Shown: positions 1 to 9,179, counted from the first letter of the stretch. The stretch is DNA of 64,000 nt from Geitlerinema sp. PCC 7407 (GCF_000317045.1 NC_019703.1:732501-796500); one strand, 5' to 3'. Numbers and translations: made by a program. Notes: generated by a model from the letters alone, not told the origin.

Positions 1-388
1 TGAGCAGGGGCTCGAGGACAACGCTGAGGGTGGCAGTTCCTAGGGGCACCCCGGCGTTTTTGGCCGCCATGACCCGCCCATAGAAGTGCCAAACATTGCC
101 GGGGAGGTACTTAGCGATGTTGGTTTTGAGATAAATCAGGGTCGCCTGGGGGCCGCTAAGGCGAGCGTCAAATTCGCGGACGATCCAGCCCCAGACCCAG
201 CCAGAGCAGAGGTGGGCCAGGAGGGTGACGCCCAGGGCGATCGCCAGGGAAGCCCAGCCTGTCTCGGTGATCCGGAGAGCAGTGACTTCTTGCCAGTTGT
301 CTTTGAGGGCCTTGAGCAGAAAAAAGAGGGTGCCCCCGAGAATGACCCAGCGGAGGTAGGGCTTGAGTCGGGAGAGAACAGCTTTCAT
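1..388 (-). CDS. Lysylphosphatidylglycerol synthase-like (UPF0104) membrane protein, N-terminal part
   Basis: The minus strand reads ATG at 388 and stays open to the window edge, giving 129 residues that begin [19 protein letters not shown]. Two hydrophobic segments (about residues 13-27 and 45-70) are followed by the motif [19 protein letters not shown]-x-VW stretch after the first helices is typical of the integral membrane region of the lysylphosphatidylglycerol synthase/UPF0104 family. These are polytopic inner-membrane proteins, some acting as flippases or lipid-linked transferases, and the substrate here is unknown. The start overlaps the larC stop in an ATGA (385-388), so the two are probably translationally coupled. 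The C-terminus lies outside the window. The family call is from visible motifs; the function is not known. Confidence 0.8.
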   Translation of the reverse strand, partial: MKAVLSRLKPYLRWVILGGTLFFLLKALKDNWQEVTALRITETGWASLAIALGVTLLAHLCSGWVWGWIVREFDARLSGPQATLIYLKTNIAKYLPGNVWHFYGRVMAAKNAGVPLGTATLSVVLEPLL

Positions 389-1875
389 GCAGGGGTGATC
401 GCGAAATCGGCAACGGCAGCGTACCAGGCCTGGAGGGCGAGGCGGTGAATTTCCCGCCAGGCAACTTGGTGCTGACGGGCGAGGCGAGCGCAGTCTTCGT
501 ATTCAGGCTGGACGTTGGCGATCGCCCCTTGACTCGGTTCCCCAGCCCACGCCACCTTGACGGCGATCGCCCCGTAGGGAGTTTCCACCCTCTGAAAAGC
601 CCGCTGCAAGATCGTGCGCTCTTGGCGGCGATGGCGGATACCCAGGGTCGTCGTCTCCCGAAAAATCAGGGCCTCACAGGCTGCCTGCAAGGCCACCGGG
701 CAAATCACCGTCAGCAGCAGCCCCGTCCGAGACTTTTTCATGGTCACCGCCTGGGTGTAGACATCCAGCGCCCCGGCCTCTAGCAAGCGCTCCATCACGT
801 AGGCGATCGCCTGGGGACTGAGGTCGTCAATCTGGGTTTCCAGCACGACAATGCTCTGGGGTGTCTCTGGGGCTTGAGCAGGAGCGGGTTCCGGAACCCG
901 TTCAGGGGCGATCGCTGAGGGCTCCGCCGGTGCGTGATCGTGGGCATGATCGTGGGCGTGACCGCGGGAATGATCGTGGGGGTGTGAGTGATCATGGGCG
1001 TGGGTATGCTCCTGGGCCTGGACATAACTCGTTCCGCCCGAGTTCTCGACCTCATACCCCAGCCACAGCTGCAAAATATTGGGCAGCAGCAGGTCCCGCG
1101 ACCCAGCCCCCAGACCCACCTTGCGCAGCGTCATCGGCGGCACCGGCCCAAACTGCTTGGCCAGGGTCACCGCGATCGCCGCTCCCGTCGGCGTCACCAG
1201 CTCCCGCGCAATGCCGTTGCTGTACACCGGCACCTGACGAGACTCCCACAGCTTCAGCACCGCAGGCGTCGGCACCGGCAGCCGCCCGTGGGCCGCCCGC
1301 ACCGTGCCGCCCCCCGTGGGCAGCGCCGAGCAGTAGATTTCATCCACGCCCAGCCAGTCCAGCCCCAGACAGGTCCCCACGATGTCCACAATGGCATCGG
1401 CGGCCCCCACCTCATGGAAGTGCACCGCCTCCGGCGCAATCCCGTGGACCGCTCCCTCCGCCTCCGCCAGCGATCGAAACACCGCCAGCGCCCAGGTCGC
1501 GGCCCGCTCCGGCAACCCCGCCGACCGGATCATGTGCTCGATTTCGGGCAAGTGCCGGGACGCGCGGCCCGCTTGAGCCGTGCCCCCCCCAGAAGATTCG
1601 TGGCCTTGAAACGTGGGGTAGGGGTCTTCGCCCGCTGCCGCCGCGATCGCAGCCTCAGCGCTATGCTGATCAGCAGTGAGGTCTACGTGAAACTTCGTAG
1701 CCTGGAGACCATTGCGCTGGACTTTTTCGGTCCACAGACGGTACTCATCGGCCACGCCGAGACGCTGGAGCTGCTCTACCAGGTACTCCAGCGGGACTCC
1801 GGCATCCACAAGGGCTCCCAGGCACATATCTCCCGCAATTCCCGTCGGACACTGTAGGTAGGCTAACTTCTTCAT
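385..1875 (-). CDS. larC: Nickel-pincer cofactor biosynthesis protein LarC
   Basis: The 496-residue product starts [20 protein letters not shown], the GDM-LGAL N-terminal signature of LarC (DUF111). In known systems LarC is a CTP-dependent cyclometallase that inserts nickel into the pyridinium dithiocarboxylate mononucleotide made by LarB and LarE, producing the cofactor of lactate racemase. The core motifs [15 protein letters not shown] and TPTGAAI are present. A histidine- and aspartate-rich linker (about residues 290-315, repeats of HAHDH) fits a nickel store. The gene is one continuous frame, unlike the frameshifted larC1/larC2 of Lactobacillus. No larA, larB or larE is nearby. The downstream membrane-protein gene overlaps its stop by four bases. 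Confidence 0.93.
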   Translation of the reverse strand: MKKLAYLQCPTGIAGDMCLGALVDAGVPLEYLVEQLQRLGVADEYRLWTEKVQRNGLQATKFHVDLTADQHSAEAAIAAAAGEDPYPTFQGHESSGGGTAQAGRASRHLPEIEHMIRSAGLPERAATWALAVFRSLAEAEGAVHGIAPEAVHFHEVGAADAIVDIVGTCLGLDWLGVDEIYCSALPTGGGTVRAAHGRLPVPTPAVLKLWESRQVPVYSNGIARELVTPTGAAIAVTLAKQFGPVPPMTLRKVGLGAGSRDLLLPNILQLWLGYEVENSGGTSYVQAQEHTHAHDHSHPHDHSRGHAHDHAHDHAPAEPSAIAPERVPEPAPAQAPETPQSIVVLETQIDDLSPQAIAYVMERLLEAGALDVYTQAVTMKKSRTGLLLTVICPVALQAACEALIFRETTTLGIRHRRQERTILQRAFQRVETPYGAIAVKVAWAGEPSQGAIANVQPEYEDCARLARQHQVAWREIHRLALQAWYAAVADFAITPA

Positions 1876-2070
1876 AGATCACTCTTTGGTTCAGCAGTCT
1901 TCGAATCAAACGTGGACGCAGGTCATCGTGACACCGGAGACAGCAGAAAGCCACCGTGCCTTTTGATGCCCAGCCTCGGTCCGCTTTTACGGACCCCGGG
2001 ACGCGCGATCGCGCCTTAGCATCACCCCTCACGCTTGCTCCTAGCCCCTCCCTCAGCACGTGCAATTGCC

Positions 2071-2748
2071 ATGGCAAGAATTTACTCAGTTCATCCGGAC
2101 AATCCTCAAAGCCGCCGAATAGAACAAATTAGGGACGCCCTGCGAGACGGTGCGGTGATGCTTTATCCCACCGATACAGTCTACGCAATCGGGTGTGACC
2201 TGAATGTCAAGTCGGCGGTAGAACGGGTGCGGCAAATCAAACGGCTCTCTAACGATAAGCCCCTGACCTTTTTGTGTCCTTCTCCTTCCAATGTGGCCCA
2301 ATACGCCTGGGTGCAGGACTCTGCTTATCGGCTCATGCGTCGGCTGGTTCCCGGACCGTACACCTTTTTGCTGCCCGCGACCAAAGCTGTGCCCCGCTTG
2401 GTGATGGAGCCCAAACGGAAGACGACGGGTATTCGTGTACCCGATCATCCGGTGTGCAATGCTCTCCTCGCAGCGCTGGGCAACCCGATCATTTCCACAT
2501 CGGCCTACCTTCCCATGGACGAAGGCGAGGCTCCCATATTCATCAGCGAGGGACGGGGCGAAATTTCGCAGGCCGAACTGTTCGACCGTCTCGATGGCTT
2601 GGTGGATGTGATTGTGGATGATGGGTCAGAACCGGGACTTGTGGTCTCGACCATCTTGGATTTGACGGGGGAGGAACCGGTGGTCGTCCGTCGCGGTCTG
2701 GGATGGGAAGCAGTCGCGGAGTGGGTACCGGAGGCGGAGTTCGCTTAG
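2071..2748 (+). CDS. Sua5/YciO/YrdC family protein
   Basis: The 225-residue product carries the YrdC fold signatures: GAVMLYPTDTVYAIGCD near the N-terminus, the KR-SNDKPLTFLC segment that binds RNA/ATP in the family, PGPYTFLLPAT and the RVPDHP motif. Sua5/TsaC members make threonylcarbamoyl-AMP for tRNA t6A37. This short form without a Sua5 C-terminal domain and with the KRKTTGIRVPDHP motif is closer to the YciO branch, whose role is less clear. The ATG at 2071 (MARIYSVHPDN) is preferred over the in-frame ATG at 2035, because the 12 residues between are not family-like. It is divergent from larC. Confidence 0.85.
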   Translation: MARIYSVHPDNPQSRRIEQIRDALRDGAVMLYPTDTVYAIGCDLNVKSAVERVRQIKRLSNDKPLTFLCPSPSNVAQYAWVQDSAYRLMRRLVPGPYTFLLPATKAVPRLVMEPKRKTTGIRVPDHPVCNALLAALGNPIISTSAYLPMDEGEAPIFISEGRGEISQAELFDRLDGLVDVIVDDGSEPGLVVSTILDLTGEEPVVVRRGLGWEAVAEWVPEAEFA

Positions 2749-3101
2749 GCGAGACGGCTTTGGGTCGGCGATCCAGTTTGAGAATTGGCCCTGGGATTTT
2801 GCGATCGCAGGGGGCGTCTTTGGCATGAAGTAGTAGCGGCGATCGCCCGTGGGTGGGCATTTGGACAGAGGGACACTCTCTCATCTGTCCTATCTTGTAA
2901 TGTCTCTTTCCCTCGGTAGATTGACTGCTTTAGGAAGTGACACACCGTATGCAGGGATCCGCCGTACCGTCCGGAGACGATGGTGTAGAGCCCAATAGCA
3001 ATGGATAGCGAGCCCAAACGTTTTCCTTTGCGATTGCCACAGTTTCCGTCTAGATCCGGCTTTCGAGACTTTGTTACGGTGCCCTACCAAGAGGAAGAGC
3101 G
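2749..3101. other. Intergenic region upstream of hetZ
   Basis: About 350 bases with no credible reading frame. It holds HIP1 copies. The hetZ ribosome-binding site is at its end (AGAGGAAGAG just before the ATG at 3102). No clear terminator or recognisable operator was found. It probably contains the hetZ promoter. Confidence 0.5.
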
Positions 3102-4430
3102 ATGAACGTCAACCTTGCGAATTCCCTCAGCCATTCCCCTGGCGACCCCAATTTTTATCCCCGCGCCTCCGAGCAGTCGGCGTTTATGCCCCTAGCAGAT
3201 CCCCTGACGGGCGATGACCTGCGCAGCTCATCCTCCGCTCCTTTGCCGCCCTCCAGTGGCGGTAGTTCCGAAGACCCGGCCCAAGCTGATTCTTCTTTCC
3301 TGGATGTCCAAGGGTTAACCGGAATTTTGGTGCAGGAATTTCAGATGGAGCTGAAATCCCTGAGCCGGAGTGCCCGGGCGATCGCCCTGCGGATTGCCCA
3401 AGAAGTCGTGCGTATCTGCACCAAAAGCGATCGTATTCAGGCGTCCGGTGAAATCCGCACCTGGCAGCTGGCCCTCGCCCGCCACCGCGTGAAAAAGTGC
3501 CTGAGCTACTACCACCTCGGCTCCGAGCGCGGCCGCGTCGACCTCCACAGCAACCTCAGCGCCATGGTGTATCGCCACGTCGCTCCCCTGCGCGCTCAGC
3601 TCGGGTTCCAGGCCCGCTACAACCTGATCGAAGACTTCTTGCAAGGGTTCTACATCGAAGTCCTGAAAGCCTTTCGCCGCGAAAACCAGCTCCCCGACTA
3701 CACGCCCCGGACCCAGCTGGAGCTAGCCGAATACATGGCCTTTGCGGAGCAGTATGCCAAGCGGCGCATTGGCCTGCCCGGGCGCAACCGGCAGCAGCTG
3801 ATCGTCCTGCGGGCTCAGGGCTTTGCGCGGCGGCAGCCCCCCGAGGCGAGCCTCGACATCGAGTCCGCCATGGAGGCCCCCCGCAACGATGCCGAGGTCA
3901 CCTCGCAGTCCAGCGTCGCCCAAGAAATCCGTGAGCAGATGGTGACTGAGGCCGCGGACCCCGCCGAGCAGGTGCTGCGGGAGCGGGTGATCGGCGAGCT
4001 GGTGGCCTACCTGGAGTCCCAGGGCCAAAGCGACTGCATCGACTATCTGACTCTCAAGCTGCACGATCTGTCGGCTCCCGAAATTGACGAAATCCTGGGG
4101 CTGTCGTCTCGCCAGCGGGACTATCTCCAGCAGCGCTTTAAGTACCACGTGGAGAAGTTTGCCCGCACGCACCAGTGGAAGCTGGTTCATCAGTGGCTGG
4201 GGGCGGACGTGGATCAAAATCTGGGCCTGTCGCCCCAGCTGTGGGAGCGCTTTTTGGCCACGCTGAGCGCCGATCAGCGGCTGCTGGTCCAGCTGAAGCA
4301 GGCCCAGTGGGGCGAGGCCGAAATCGCTCAGGCCCTCAAGTGCACGGTGAAGCAGATGCGTCGTCGGTGGTCCCAGGTGCTGGATCTGGCCTGGCAGGCC
4401 CGCAATCAGTCGGAAGGGGAGGGGCGCTAG
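3102..4430 (+). CDS. hetZ: HetZ-family developmental regulator
   Basis: The 442-residue product has the HetZ core: RIAQEVVRIC-KSDRIQASGEIRTWQ, SYYHLGSERGRVDLHS-LSAMVYR, a conserved YNLIEDFLQGFYIEVLKAFRRE-like block, TQLELAEYMAFAEQYAKRRI and LPGRNRQQLIVLRAQ. Its C-terminal part (about residues 290-435) has two helix-turn-helix-like segments, including LSAPEIDEILGLSSRQRDYL. In Anabaena, HetZ is a DNA-binding protein needed early in heterocyst commitment. Homologues are also kept in filamentous species without heterocysts, so heterocysts are not implied. The first 75 residues are a poorly conserved Ser/Pro-rich leader. A strong AGAGGAA site supports the start. Its last 95 bases overlap the convergent ATPase gene. 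Confidence 0.88.
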   Translation: MNVNLANSLSHSPGDPNFYPRASEQSAFMPLADPLTGDDLRSSSSAPLPPSSGGSSEDPAQADSSFLDVQGLTGILVQEFQMELKSLSRSARAIALRIAQEVVRICTKSDRIQASGEIRTWQLALARHRVKKCLSYYHLGSERGRVDLHSNLSAMVYRHVAPLRAQLGFQARYNLIEDFLQGFYIEVLKAFRRENQLPDYTPRTQLELAEYMAFAEQYAKRRIGLPGRNRQQLIVLRAQGFARRQPPEASLDIESAMEAPRNDAEVTSQSSVAQEIREQMVTEAADPAEQVLRERVIGELVAYLESQGQSDCIDYLTLKLHDLSAPEIDEILGLSSRQRDYLQQRFKYHVEKFARTHQWKLVHQWLGADVDQNLGLSPQLWERFLATLSADQRLLVQLKQAQWGEAEIAQALKCTVKQMRRRWSQVLDLAWQARNQSEGEGR

Positions 4431-5133
4431 TCTGGGTGGCCTGGGGCGATCGCGCCTCTAGCAACTCGTGGGCAGCCCCCACCGCCACCACTCGCCCTGC
4501 CTCCAGGCGAACCAGGTGATCAGCCAGGGTGATGGCCTCGGAGCGCGAGTGCGTCACCAGGAGGATCGGTAAGTTTAGGCGCCGCTGCAAGGCTTTGAGT
4601 TCCTGTTGCAGCGTGGTGCGCAAGTCGTCATCTAGGGCACCAAACGGCTCATCCATGAGCAGCAGCTGAGGACAAGGGGCGATCGCCCGCGCAATGGCGA
4701 CTCGCTGGGCCTGACCGCCCGAGATGTGCCGAATCGGGCAGGGGAGCAAGTCCTCAAGAGCCAGTAAATCCGCCAACTCTCGAATGCGCTGCTGTCGCTG
4801 GGATTTGGGCCAGCGATGAAGGGCAAAGCCAATATTGTCAGCGACATTGAGATGGGGAAAGAGGGCGTAATTTTGGAAGACATAGCCGACGCGGCGACGG
4901 TGGGGCGGCAGGTGCAGGGCGCGATCGCCCGCAAAAAACGGAGTGCCCTGCACAGTGATATGCCCCGCATCCGGCCTCAGCAGTCCGGCGATCGCCTGGA
5001 GCGTCGACGTCTTGCCGCAGCCCGACGGCCCAAACAGCACCGTGAGGCCCGTCGGCACCCGAAACTGCACCGCTAGGTCAAAGGTGCTCCGCCCGGGCGT
5101 TTTCCACTGTTTCCAAATCGCGACATCCAGCAT
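4336..5133 (-). CDS. ABC transporter ATP-binding protein, ModC/CysA-like
   Basis: The 265-residue ATPase has Walker A GPSGCGKTS, Q-loop FQNYALFPHL, signature ISGGQAQR, Walker B LLLMDEPFGALD and H-loop VTHS. The LHLPPHRRRVGYVFQ stretch is typical of molybdate (ModC) and sulfate/spermidine-type importers. It ends soon after the ATPase core and lacks the C-terminal Mop/TOBE substrate-sensing domain of classical ModC. No permease or binding protein adjoins it, so its partner must be elsewhere. The ATG at 5133 (MLDVAIWKQW) is chosen; 60 upstream codons are antisense to the HAD gene and not family-like. The final ~32 codons read antisense into the hetZ 3' end and look like run-on sequence. Confidence 0.82.
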   Translation of the reverse strand: MLDVAIWKQWKTPGRSTFDLAVQFRVPTGLTVLFGPSGCGKTSTLQAIAGLLRPDAGHITVQGTPFFAGDRALHLPPHRRRVGYVFQNYALFPHLNVADNIGFALHRWPKSQRQQRIRELADLLALEDLLPCPIRHISGGQAQRVAIARAIAPCPQLLLMDEPFGALDDDLRTTLQQELKALQRRLNLPILLVTHSRSEAITLADHLVRLEAGRVVAVGAAHELLEARSPQATQTSAPPLPTDCGPARPDPAPGTTDDASASPCT

Positions 5134-5146
5134 GGCCGCCTGTTCT

Positions 5147-5926
5147 TTAGCCCTTGGCCGCTGCGATCGCCGCCACCAGCTCCGCAAACCCGGCCCCCTC
5201 AGCCGCAGTCGTGAGGTAGGCCGGACGATGGGCCAGCCGATCGGCATAGTGCCGGAGATTGGCAACCCCCACAGACAGCGGGAACAGGCTGGCATCAAAC
5301 AAGCTTTCGTCATTGGGACTGTCGCCCACCGTCACCACCTCCTCGGGCTGCAGGTCCGGAAACTGTCGCCGCAGCACGTCCTGCAAGCCGGCGGATTTCT
5401 CCTGGGCCAAGGGCTTGATGTGGCACTGGACCGTGCTGTAGGTAAAGCCCCAGCCCGAGGCAGCGCACTGCTCTGCGAGCTGAGCGAGGTCTTCGGGACT
5501 GAGTCCCTGGACGTCAAAGGTCCAGTCCGTGAGGCGGAACCGATTGTCTCCGGACTCGCGCAGGTCGGGAAAGCGCTGCTGCAGCTGCTGGAAGCACTGG
5601 GCCAGCTTGGCCCGATGAACCAAGGGTTCCACCAGAGGCGTCAAAAACTCCGGTTCTTCCTGGTGGCCCCAGTAGCAGAGGCCGCCATTTTCGGCGATCG
5701 CCCCCCGCACCGGCAGATAATGGGCCAGCCCGTTGACCCAGCCCGCCGATCGCCCGGTTACAATCAGCACGTCAACGCCCGAGGTCGCCAGCGTGCGAAA
5801 GGCTGCCAGCAGATCCGGTGTAAACTTGCCCCCCAGGGTCAAGGTGCCATCCATGTCGGTCGCCACAAGGCGAATTTTCCTTAAGCAATCCGTAGCGATC
5901 GCCTGGGATAACGGTTCCATCGGCAT
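5147..5926 (-). CDS. HAD-IIB family sugar-phosphatase-like hydrolase
   Basis: About 259 residues with the four HAD motifs: I, VATDMDGTLT (nucleophile and acid aspartates); II, IVTGRS; III, a lysine in the K-PLAQEKSAGL region; IV, TVGDSPNDESLFD. The large cap between motifs II and III marks the IIB (Cof-type) class, including phosphosugar phosphatases. The ENGG motif early in the cap is seen in many of these. The substrate is unknown. The start is ATG at 5926, with ATG at 5920 as an alternative. It lies 13 bases upstream of the ModC-like gene and probably shares its transcript. A divergent promoter with the M15 gene must fit in about 36 bases. Confidence 0.85.
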   Translation of the reverse strand: MPMEPLSQAIATDCLRKIRLVATDMDGTLTLGGKFTPDLLAAFRTLATSGVDVLIVTGRSAGWVNGLAHYLPVRGAIAENGGLCYWGHQEEPEFLTPLVEPLVHRAKLAQCFQQLQQRFPDLRESGDNRFRLTDWTFDVQGLSPEDLAQLAEQCAASGWGFTYSTVQCHIKPLAQEKSAGLQDVLRRQFPDLQPEEVVTVGDSPNDESLFDASLFPLSVGVANLRHYADRLAHRPAYLTTAAEGAGFAELVAAIAAAKG

Positions 5927-5962
5927 AAAGTGTTGTGTAGTTCGTAGCGTGGGTGCGTGGTG

Positions 5963-7624
5963 ATGCCCAAATTGACACCAGACCAGCGAAATTACCTGTA
6001 TTTGACCGAAGCGGCCAGAGTCGGCATCCACAAGCCTATTTTGGCAGCTCTTTACCAGGCTCAGGGCCGCCCCAATCTGGCAGACGGCGAAACCGGCCTC
6101 GGCGTCGCTCCCGCCAACCGCATCCCGCTGTCCCAGGTCGACAGCTTCTCCGAGCAGGTCCAGTTCGCCGCCAATACCGTTCGCAGCATCACCGATCGCC
6201 TGAGCCGCGACGGCTGGTCTCCCGCCGATATTTGGGACGTCACCCAGGGCCGATACAGCGATCGCTTTTTGAGCGCTGTGGCCGCAGGCTACGCCCCCCC
6301 GGCCCAGGACACCAGCGCCGCCCGCCTAGAAGTTTGCAACGCCCAGACCCTGATCCAGGCCTACCTCCAAGACCTCGACATCGACTACCGGGCCGAGAGC
6401 CTGCCCCAAAATCTGGCCTACCTGGACAAAGCCCTGCTGACCCTGATCGAGCGGCTGCCCCGCTACTACGCCAGCCTGGGCCACCAGCGCGAAGCCATGG
6501 TGGAGGGCGTGCGGGTCTGGCGGCAGCTAGACACCCGGACCACCGCCATTGCGTCCCTCAATGCGCCCCTGCCGCCGGGAGCGACTCTGGCCACGGTGGA
6601 TGACAGCTACCTAGACAAGCCGCTGATCGAGTTCATGCAGCGCCTGTCTTTCAATTTCTCGGGCCTACCCCACCAGCGCGAAGGGCTGCTGCGCCTGACC
6701 CAGCTCTGGCGACAGCTCGACTCCCGGGAAGCGGCGATCGCCTCCCTCGCCAAGGACACCTCCGGCGAAACCGGCCTGCGCATCGTCGACCCCGCCCTGA
6801 TCGCCTTTGTTCAGCGCGTCCCCAGCTTCTATCAGGGCGTTGGTGAGCAGCGCCACGCCATCACCGAGGGCTACCGGATCTGGAACAAGCTCGATTCGCG
6901 CACCACGACCCTGACGACGTTGGGCGTCAACCCGGCCCTCTTTAGCGGTGGTCTCGATCGCGATGCCCTCGCCACGGCTGCCGCTCAGCTCGATCGCGCC
7001 CTCCTAGAATTTTTGCGGCGGGTGCCAACGACCTACCAAGAAGACGACCAAGAGCGCGAAGCCCTGATCCGCCTAGTGCAGCTCTGGCGCAAGCTCCCCA
7101 GTCGCGAGGCCACGATCCAGTCCCTCTTTGAAGATGTGCGCCGCATGGAGCAGGCCCGCCGCGACGCCATCGAGATCCCCAAGCCCCAGCCGATGACCCT
7201 GCCCAGCCGGCCCAGCGTCTGGACCCCGGACAACATTCAGCTCTACGCCAGCATCATTCCCAACGGCAGCTTTAGCTGGGCCGAGGCTACCCACGGCGGC
7301 ACCCGGATGCCCCCGGACCAGTACACTGTGGACGCCATCGTGCGGATTGCCAATCTGGCTCAGCAGGCGCGCGATCGCATTGGACGGCCCTTTCACGTCA
7401 CCAGCTGGTATCGCCCGCCCGAGATCAATGCTCGCGTGGGCGGAGCCTCCGAAAGCCGCCACATCGTCGGGGACGCCATCGACTTTTATTGCGATGGCCT
7501 GACCGGCGATCAGATCTACTGGGCCTTGGATCCGTGGTGGCCCGGCGGCCTGGGCCGCTATATCCAGTACCCCTATCTCGGCCACCTGGACGCCCGCAGC
7601 TATCGGGCTCGCTGGACGAACTAG
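5963..7624 (+). CDS. Multidomain protein with four internal repeats and C-terminal M15 (DD-peptidase-like) domain
   Basis: The 553-residue product has three regions. Residues 1-115 (LTPDQRNYLYLTEAARVGIHKPILAALYQ, then a DGETGLGV segment) resemble a lysozyme-like fold with a possible catalytic Glu; this is inference. Residues about 156-388 hold four copies of a ~44-residue unit with pattern ALL-FL-R-P--Y------QREAL----LWR-LDSREA-I-SL. Residues about 420-553 are a peptidase M15A-type domain: SWYRPPEIN, H500-IVG-D507 and H541 in GHLDARSYRARW are the expected zinc ligands. M15 enzymes cut D-Ala-D-Ala or related peptidoglycan bonds. No signal peptide is visible. The ATG at 5963 is preferred over the GTG at 5957. 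Confidence 0.8.
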   Translation: MPKLTPDQRNYLYLTEAARVGIHKPILAALYQAQGRPNLADGETGLGVAPANRIPLSQVDSFSEQVQFAANTVRSITDRLSRDGWSPADIWDVTQGRYSDRFLSAVAAGYAPPAQDTSAARLEVCNAQTLIQAYLQDLDIDYRAESLPQNLAYLDKALLTLIERLPRYYASLGHQREAMVEGVRVWRQLDTRTTAIASLNAPLPPGATLATVDDSYLDKPLIEFMQRLSFNFSGLPHQREGLLRLTQLWRQLDSREAAIASLAKDTSGETGLRIVDPALIAFVQRVPSFYQGVGEQRHAITEGYRIWNKLDSRTTTLTTLGVNPALFSGGLDRDALATAAAQLDRALLEFLRRVPTTYQEDDQEREALIRLVQLWRKLPSREATIQSLFEDVRRMEQARRDAIEIPKPQPMTLPSRPSVWTPDNIQLYASIIPNGSFSWAEATHGGTRMPPDQYTVDAIVRIANLAQQARDRIGRPFHVTSWYRPPEINARVGGASESRHIVGDAIDFYCDGLTGDQIYWALDPWWPGGLGRYIQYPYLGHLDARSYRARWTN

Positions 7625-7828
7625 GCGCTGCTCTCTGGGGGCGATCGCCCCACGCAAAATTCGCTCCCTCTCCTCTGTTTTTGCTTTCGAAGCACCATCC
7701 GGTTTCAGGCGCCTCAACCTTGAAGTCTTTCTTGAGGACTTCTTAACAGAACGGCCCCCTTTGATGCAAAGCTTCCAAAGCAGGGCATCCTAGGAAAAAG
7801 AGCACACCAGAACCCCCGAGTAAGGACT

Positions 7829-8740
7829 ATGCCAACGCCCCTCTTCATCGTTGACCCCTGGTTGGCGCAGGCTCCCGCAAAGAAAACCACCACAGCCCAA
7901 AAGCCAGCCGCCCAGCCAGCCACCCCTGCCGAAGGCGCCGCCCCTGGGCAATTGTGGATGTTTACCTCCGGCGGTCTTGCCCTCTTGCTCATTGGGCTGG
8001 GCGTTTTTTACAAGATTCAATCTGACCAATTTCAAAAGAAGCTCAAGTTTGAAACCTTCAAAAACCAAGAGCTTCAAAAAAAGCTGAAACTGGCTCTGAG
8101 CACCATCACCAAGATGGAGCAGAACCCAGACTTGATTCACTCTCGAGAATTTAACCTTGACTACTTGAGAATGCGGATGGAAGAAGAAGTCTTCCACTTC
8201 GCAATCTTGAACCAAATCAAGATGAAGGTGAAAGACCGCATCACGATCGCGCTGCGCCCAACCCAGCACAACCAAGGGGTCGTGGGCGTCGCCAGTGCGG
8301 GCCGCCAGGTGGACCAAATCTTTGATGTGGAGTACGAGCCGGGGGATCTGCCCAAGGGAACCAAGCGAGTCCTGTTCCGGATTCAGATCAAGCTGGTCAA
8401 GCTGCCCACTCAGCCGACGTCCGTCACCATTAGCCAAATCATTGACTGCATCGAAACCTATCTGAGCCCAACGGCGGACCACGACACCTGGCAGCCCACG
8501 ATCCAGGGGCGCATTGCCTACATGCACTGGGACCAAAAGGCCAAACCAACGCCTTTGCTGGTGCTGGAGCAGTCCAATGAGGGGGTCAATGTCACCTTCC
8601 GCACGACGCGACATACGACAGCACCCACCGGTGAGGCAGCAACAGCCAAGCCCGGAACGCCTCCGGCTCCCCAAGCCACCAATCGTCCCAATAACAGTGG
8701 CGCAGCCAGCAAGCCTCGCCCACCCAAGCAAACTCGCTAA
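7829..8740 (+). CDS. Single-pass membrane protein of unknown function
   Basis: This 303-residue protein was not assigned to a named family. It has a Pro/Ala-rich N-terminus (residues 1-38), one transmembrane segment (about 42-62, LWMFTSGGLALLLIGLGVFY), a charged helical stretch rich in Lys/Gln likely to form a coiled coil (63-105), a folded domain (about 110-260) and a disordered basic Pro/Thr tail. The pattern suggests a membrane-anchored cytoplasmic or thylakoid-surface protein. A TAAGGA ribosome-binding site sits four bases before the ATG at 7829. It is convergent with the next gene across a hairpin. Confidence 0.75.
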   Translation: MPTPLFIVDPWLAQAPAKKTTTAQKPAAQPATPAEGAAPGQLWMFTSGGLALLLIGLGVFYKIQSDQFQKKLKFETFKNQELQKKLKLALSTITKMEQNPDLIHSREFNLDYLRMRMEEEVFHFAILNQIKMKVKDRITIALRPTQHNQGVVGVASAGRQVDQIFDVEYEPGDLPKGTKRVLFRIQIKLVKLPTQPTSVTISQIIDCIETYLSPTADHDTWQPTIQGRIAYMHWDQKAKPTPLLVLEQSNEGVNVTFRTTRHTTAPTGEAATAKPGTPPAPQATNRPNNSGAASKPRPPKQTR

Positions 8741-8789
8741 TCTTCCTGGCCACACCAAGCCTAGATTGGCTGTCTCAAACGCTTTTGCA

Positions 8790-8820
8790 GAGCTGACCCA
8801 GCACTCTTCAGGGTCAGCTC
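8790..8820. terminator. Hairpin between convergent genes
   Basis: A perfect 10-bp stem (GAGCTGACCC / GGGTCAGCTC) with an 11-base loop lies between the stop at 8740 and the convergent stop at 8814, overlapping the latter. There is no long T run on either side, so this may be a weak or factor-assisted terminator. Confidence 0.55.
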
Positions 8821-9155
8821 ATGGCGTCGTCGGGAATAGCGTCAAACTTGTCAGGAATCAGCTCTTCTCCTGACTGGCAAACTGGTTGATAGATCCGGGC
8901 GTTTGGAGAATCCATCACGAAGGCAAGATCGGCTGCGCAGGCGCGATCGCCGATCGAGTGCCCAAACGGCCCGTATTCGGTGCTCAGCCAAGCCCGCACC
9001 TCCTCAAGAGCGCGCGCGTCCTCGGACGAAAACTGGATGTAGTTGACAGCGGTAGAGTTAGGAACTTGCAGGGTTACGAAGACCGTAGAAGGCTCTTTCT
9101 GGTCGGACATTCGCGGCGGCTGAACGGTCAGTCTGTAGGCAAGAATCGGGTTCAT
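8814..9155 (-). CDS. Small protein of unknown function
   Basis: 113 residues starting MNPILAYRLTVQPPRMSDQK. No family was recognised. It looks soluble and acidic, with a central segment VFVTLQVPNSTAVNYIQFSS suggestive of a beta-rich fold and an EVRAWLSTEYG helix. The ATG at 9155 is preferred; a longer frame to 9284 would overlap the divergent gene at 9180. The two starts are only 24 bases apart, so they share one compact regulatory region. Low-similarity alternatives cannot be excluded. Confidence 0.6.
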   Translation of the reverse strand: MNPILAYRLTVQPPRMSDQKEPSTVFVTLQVPNSTAVNYIQFSSEDARALEEVRAWLSTEYGPFGHSIGDRACAADLAFVMDSPNARIYQPVCQSGEELIPDKFDAIPDDAMS

Positions 9156-9179
9156 AAGTATTAGCTTGAGAGGTGTTTT

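Noticed and set aside
86-1857. Long plus-strand frames (120, 112, 272 and 289 codons) opposite larC
   Set aside because: Arg/Pro/His-rich translations antisense to a clear LarC frame; typical shadows in high-GC DNA.
3102-4430. Evidence that the organism forms heterocysts
   Set aside because: HetZ and HepA homologues also occur in filamentous species without heterocysts; no hetR, nif or hgl genes are in the window.
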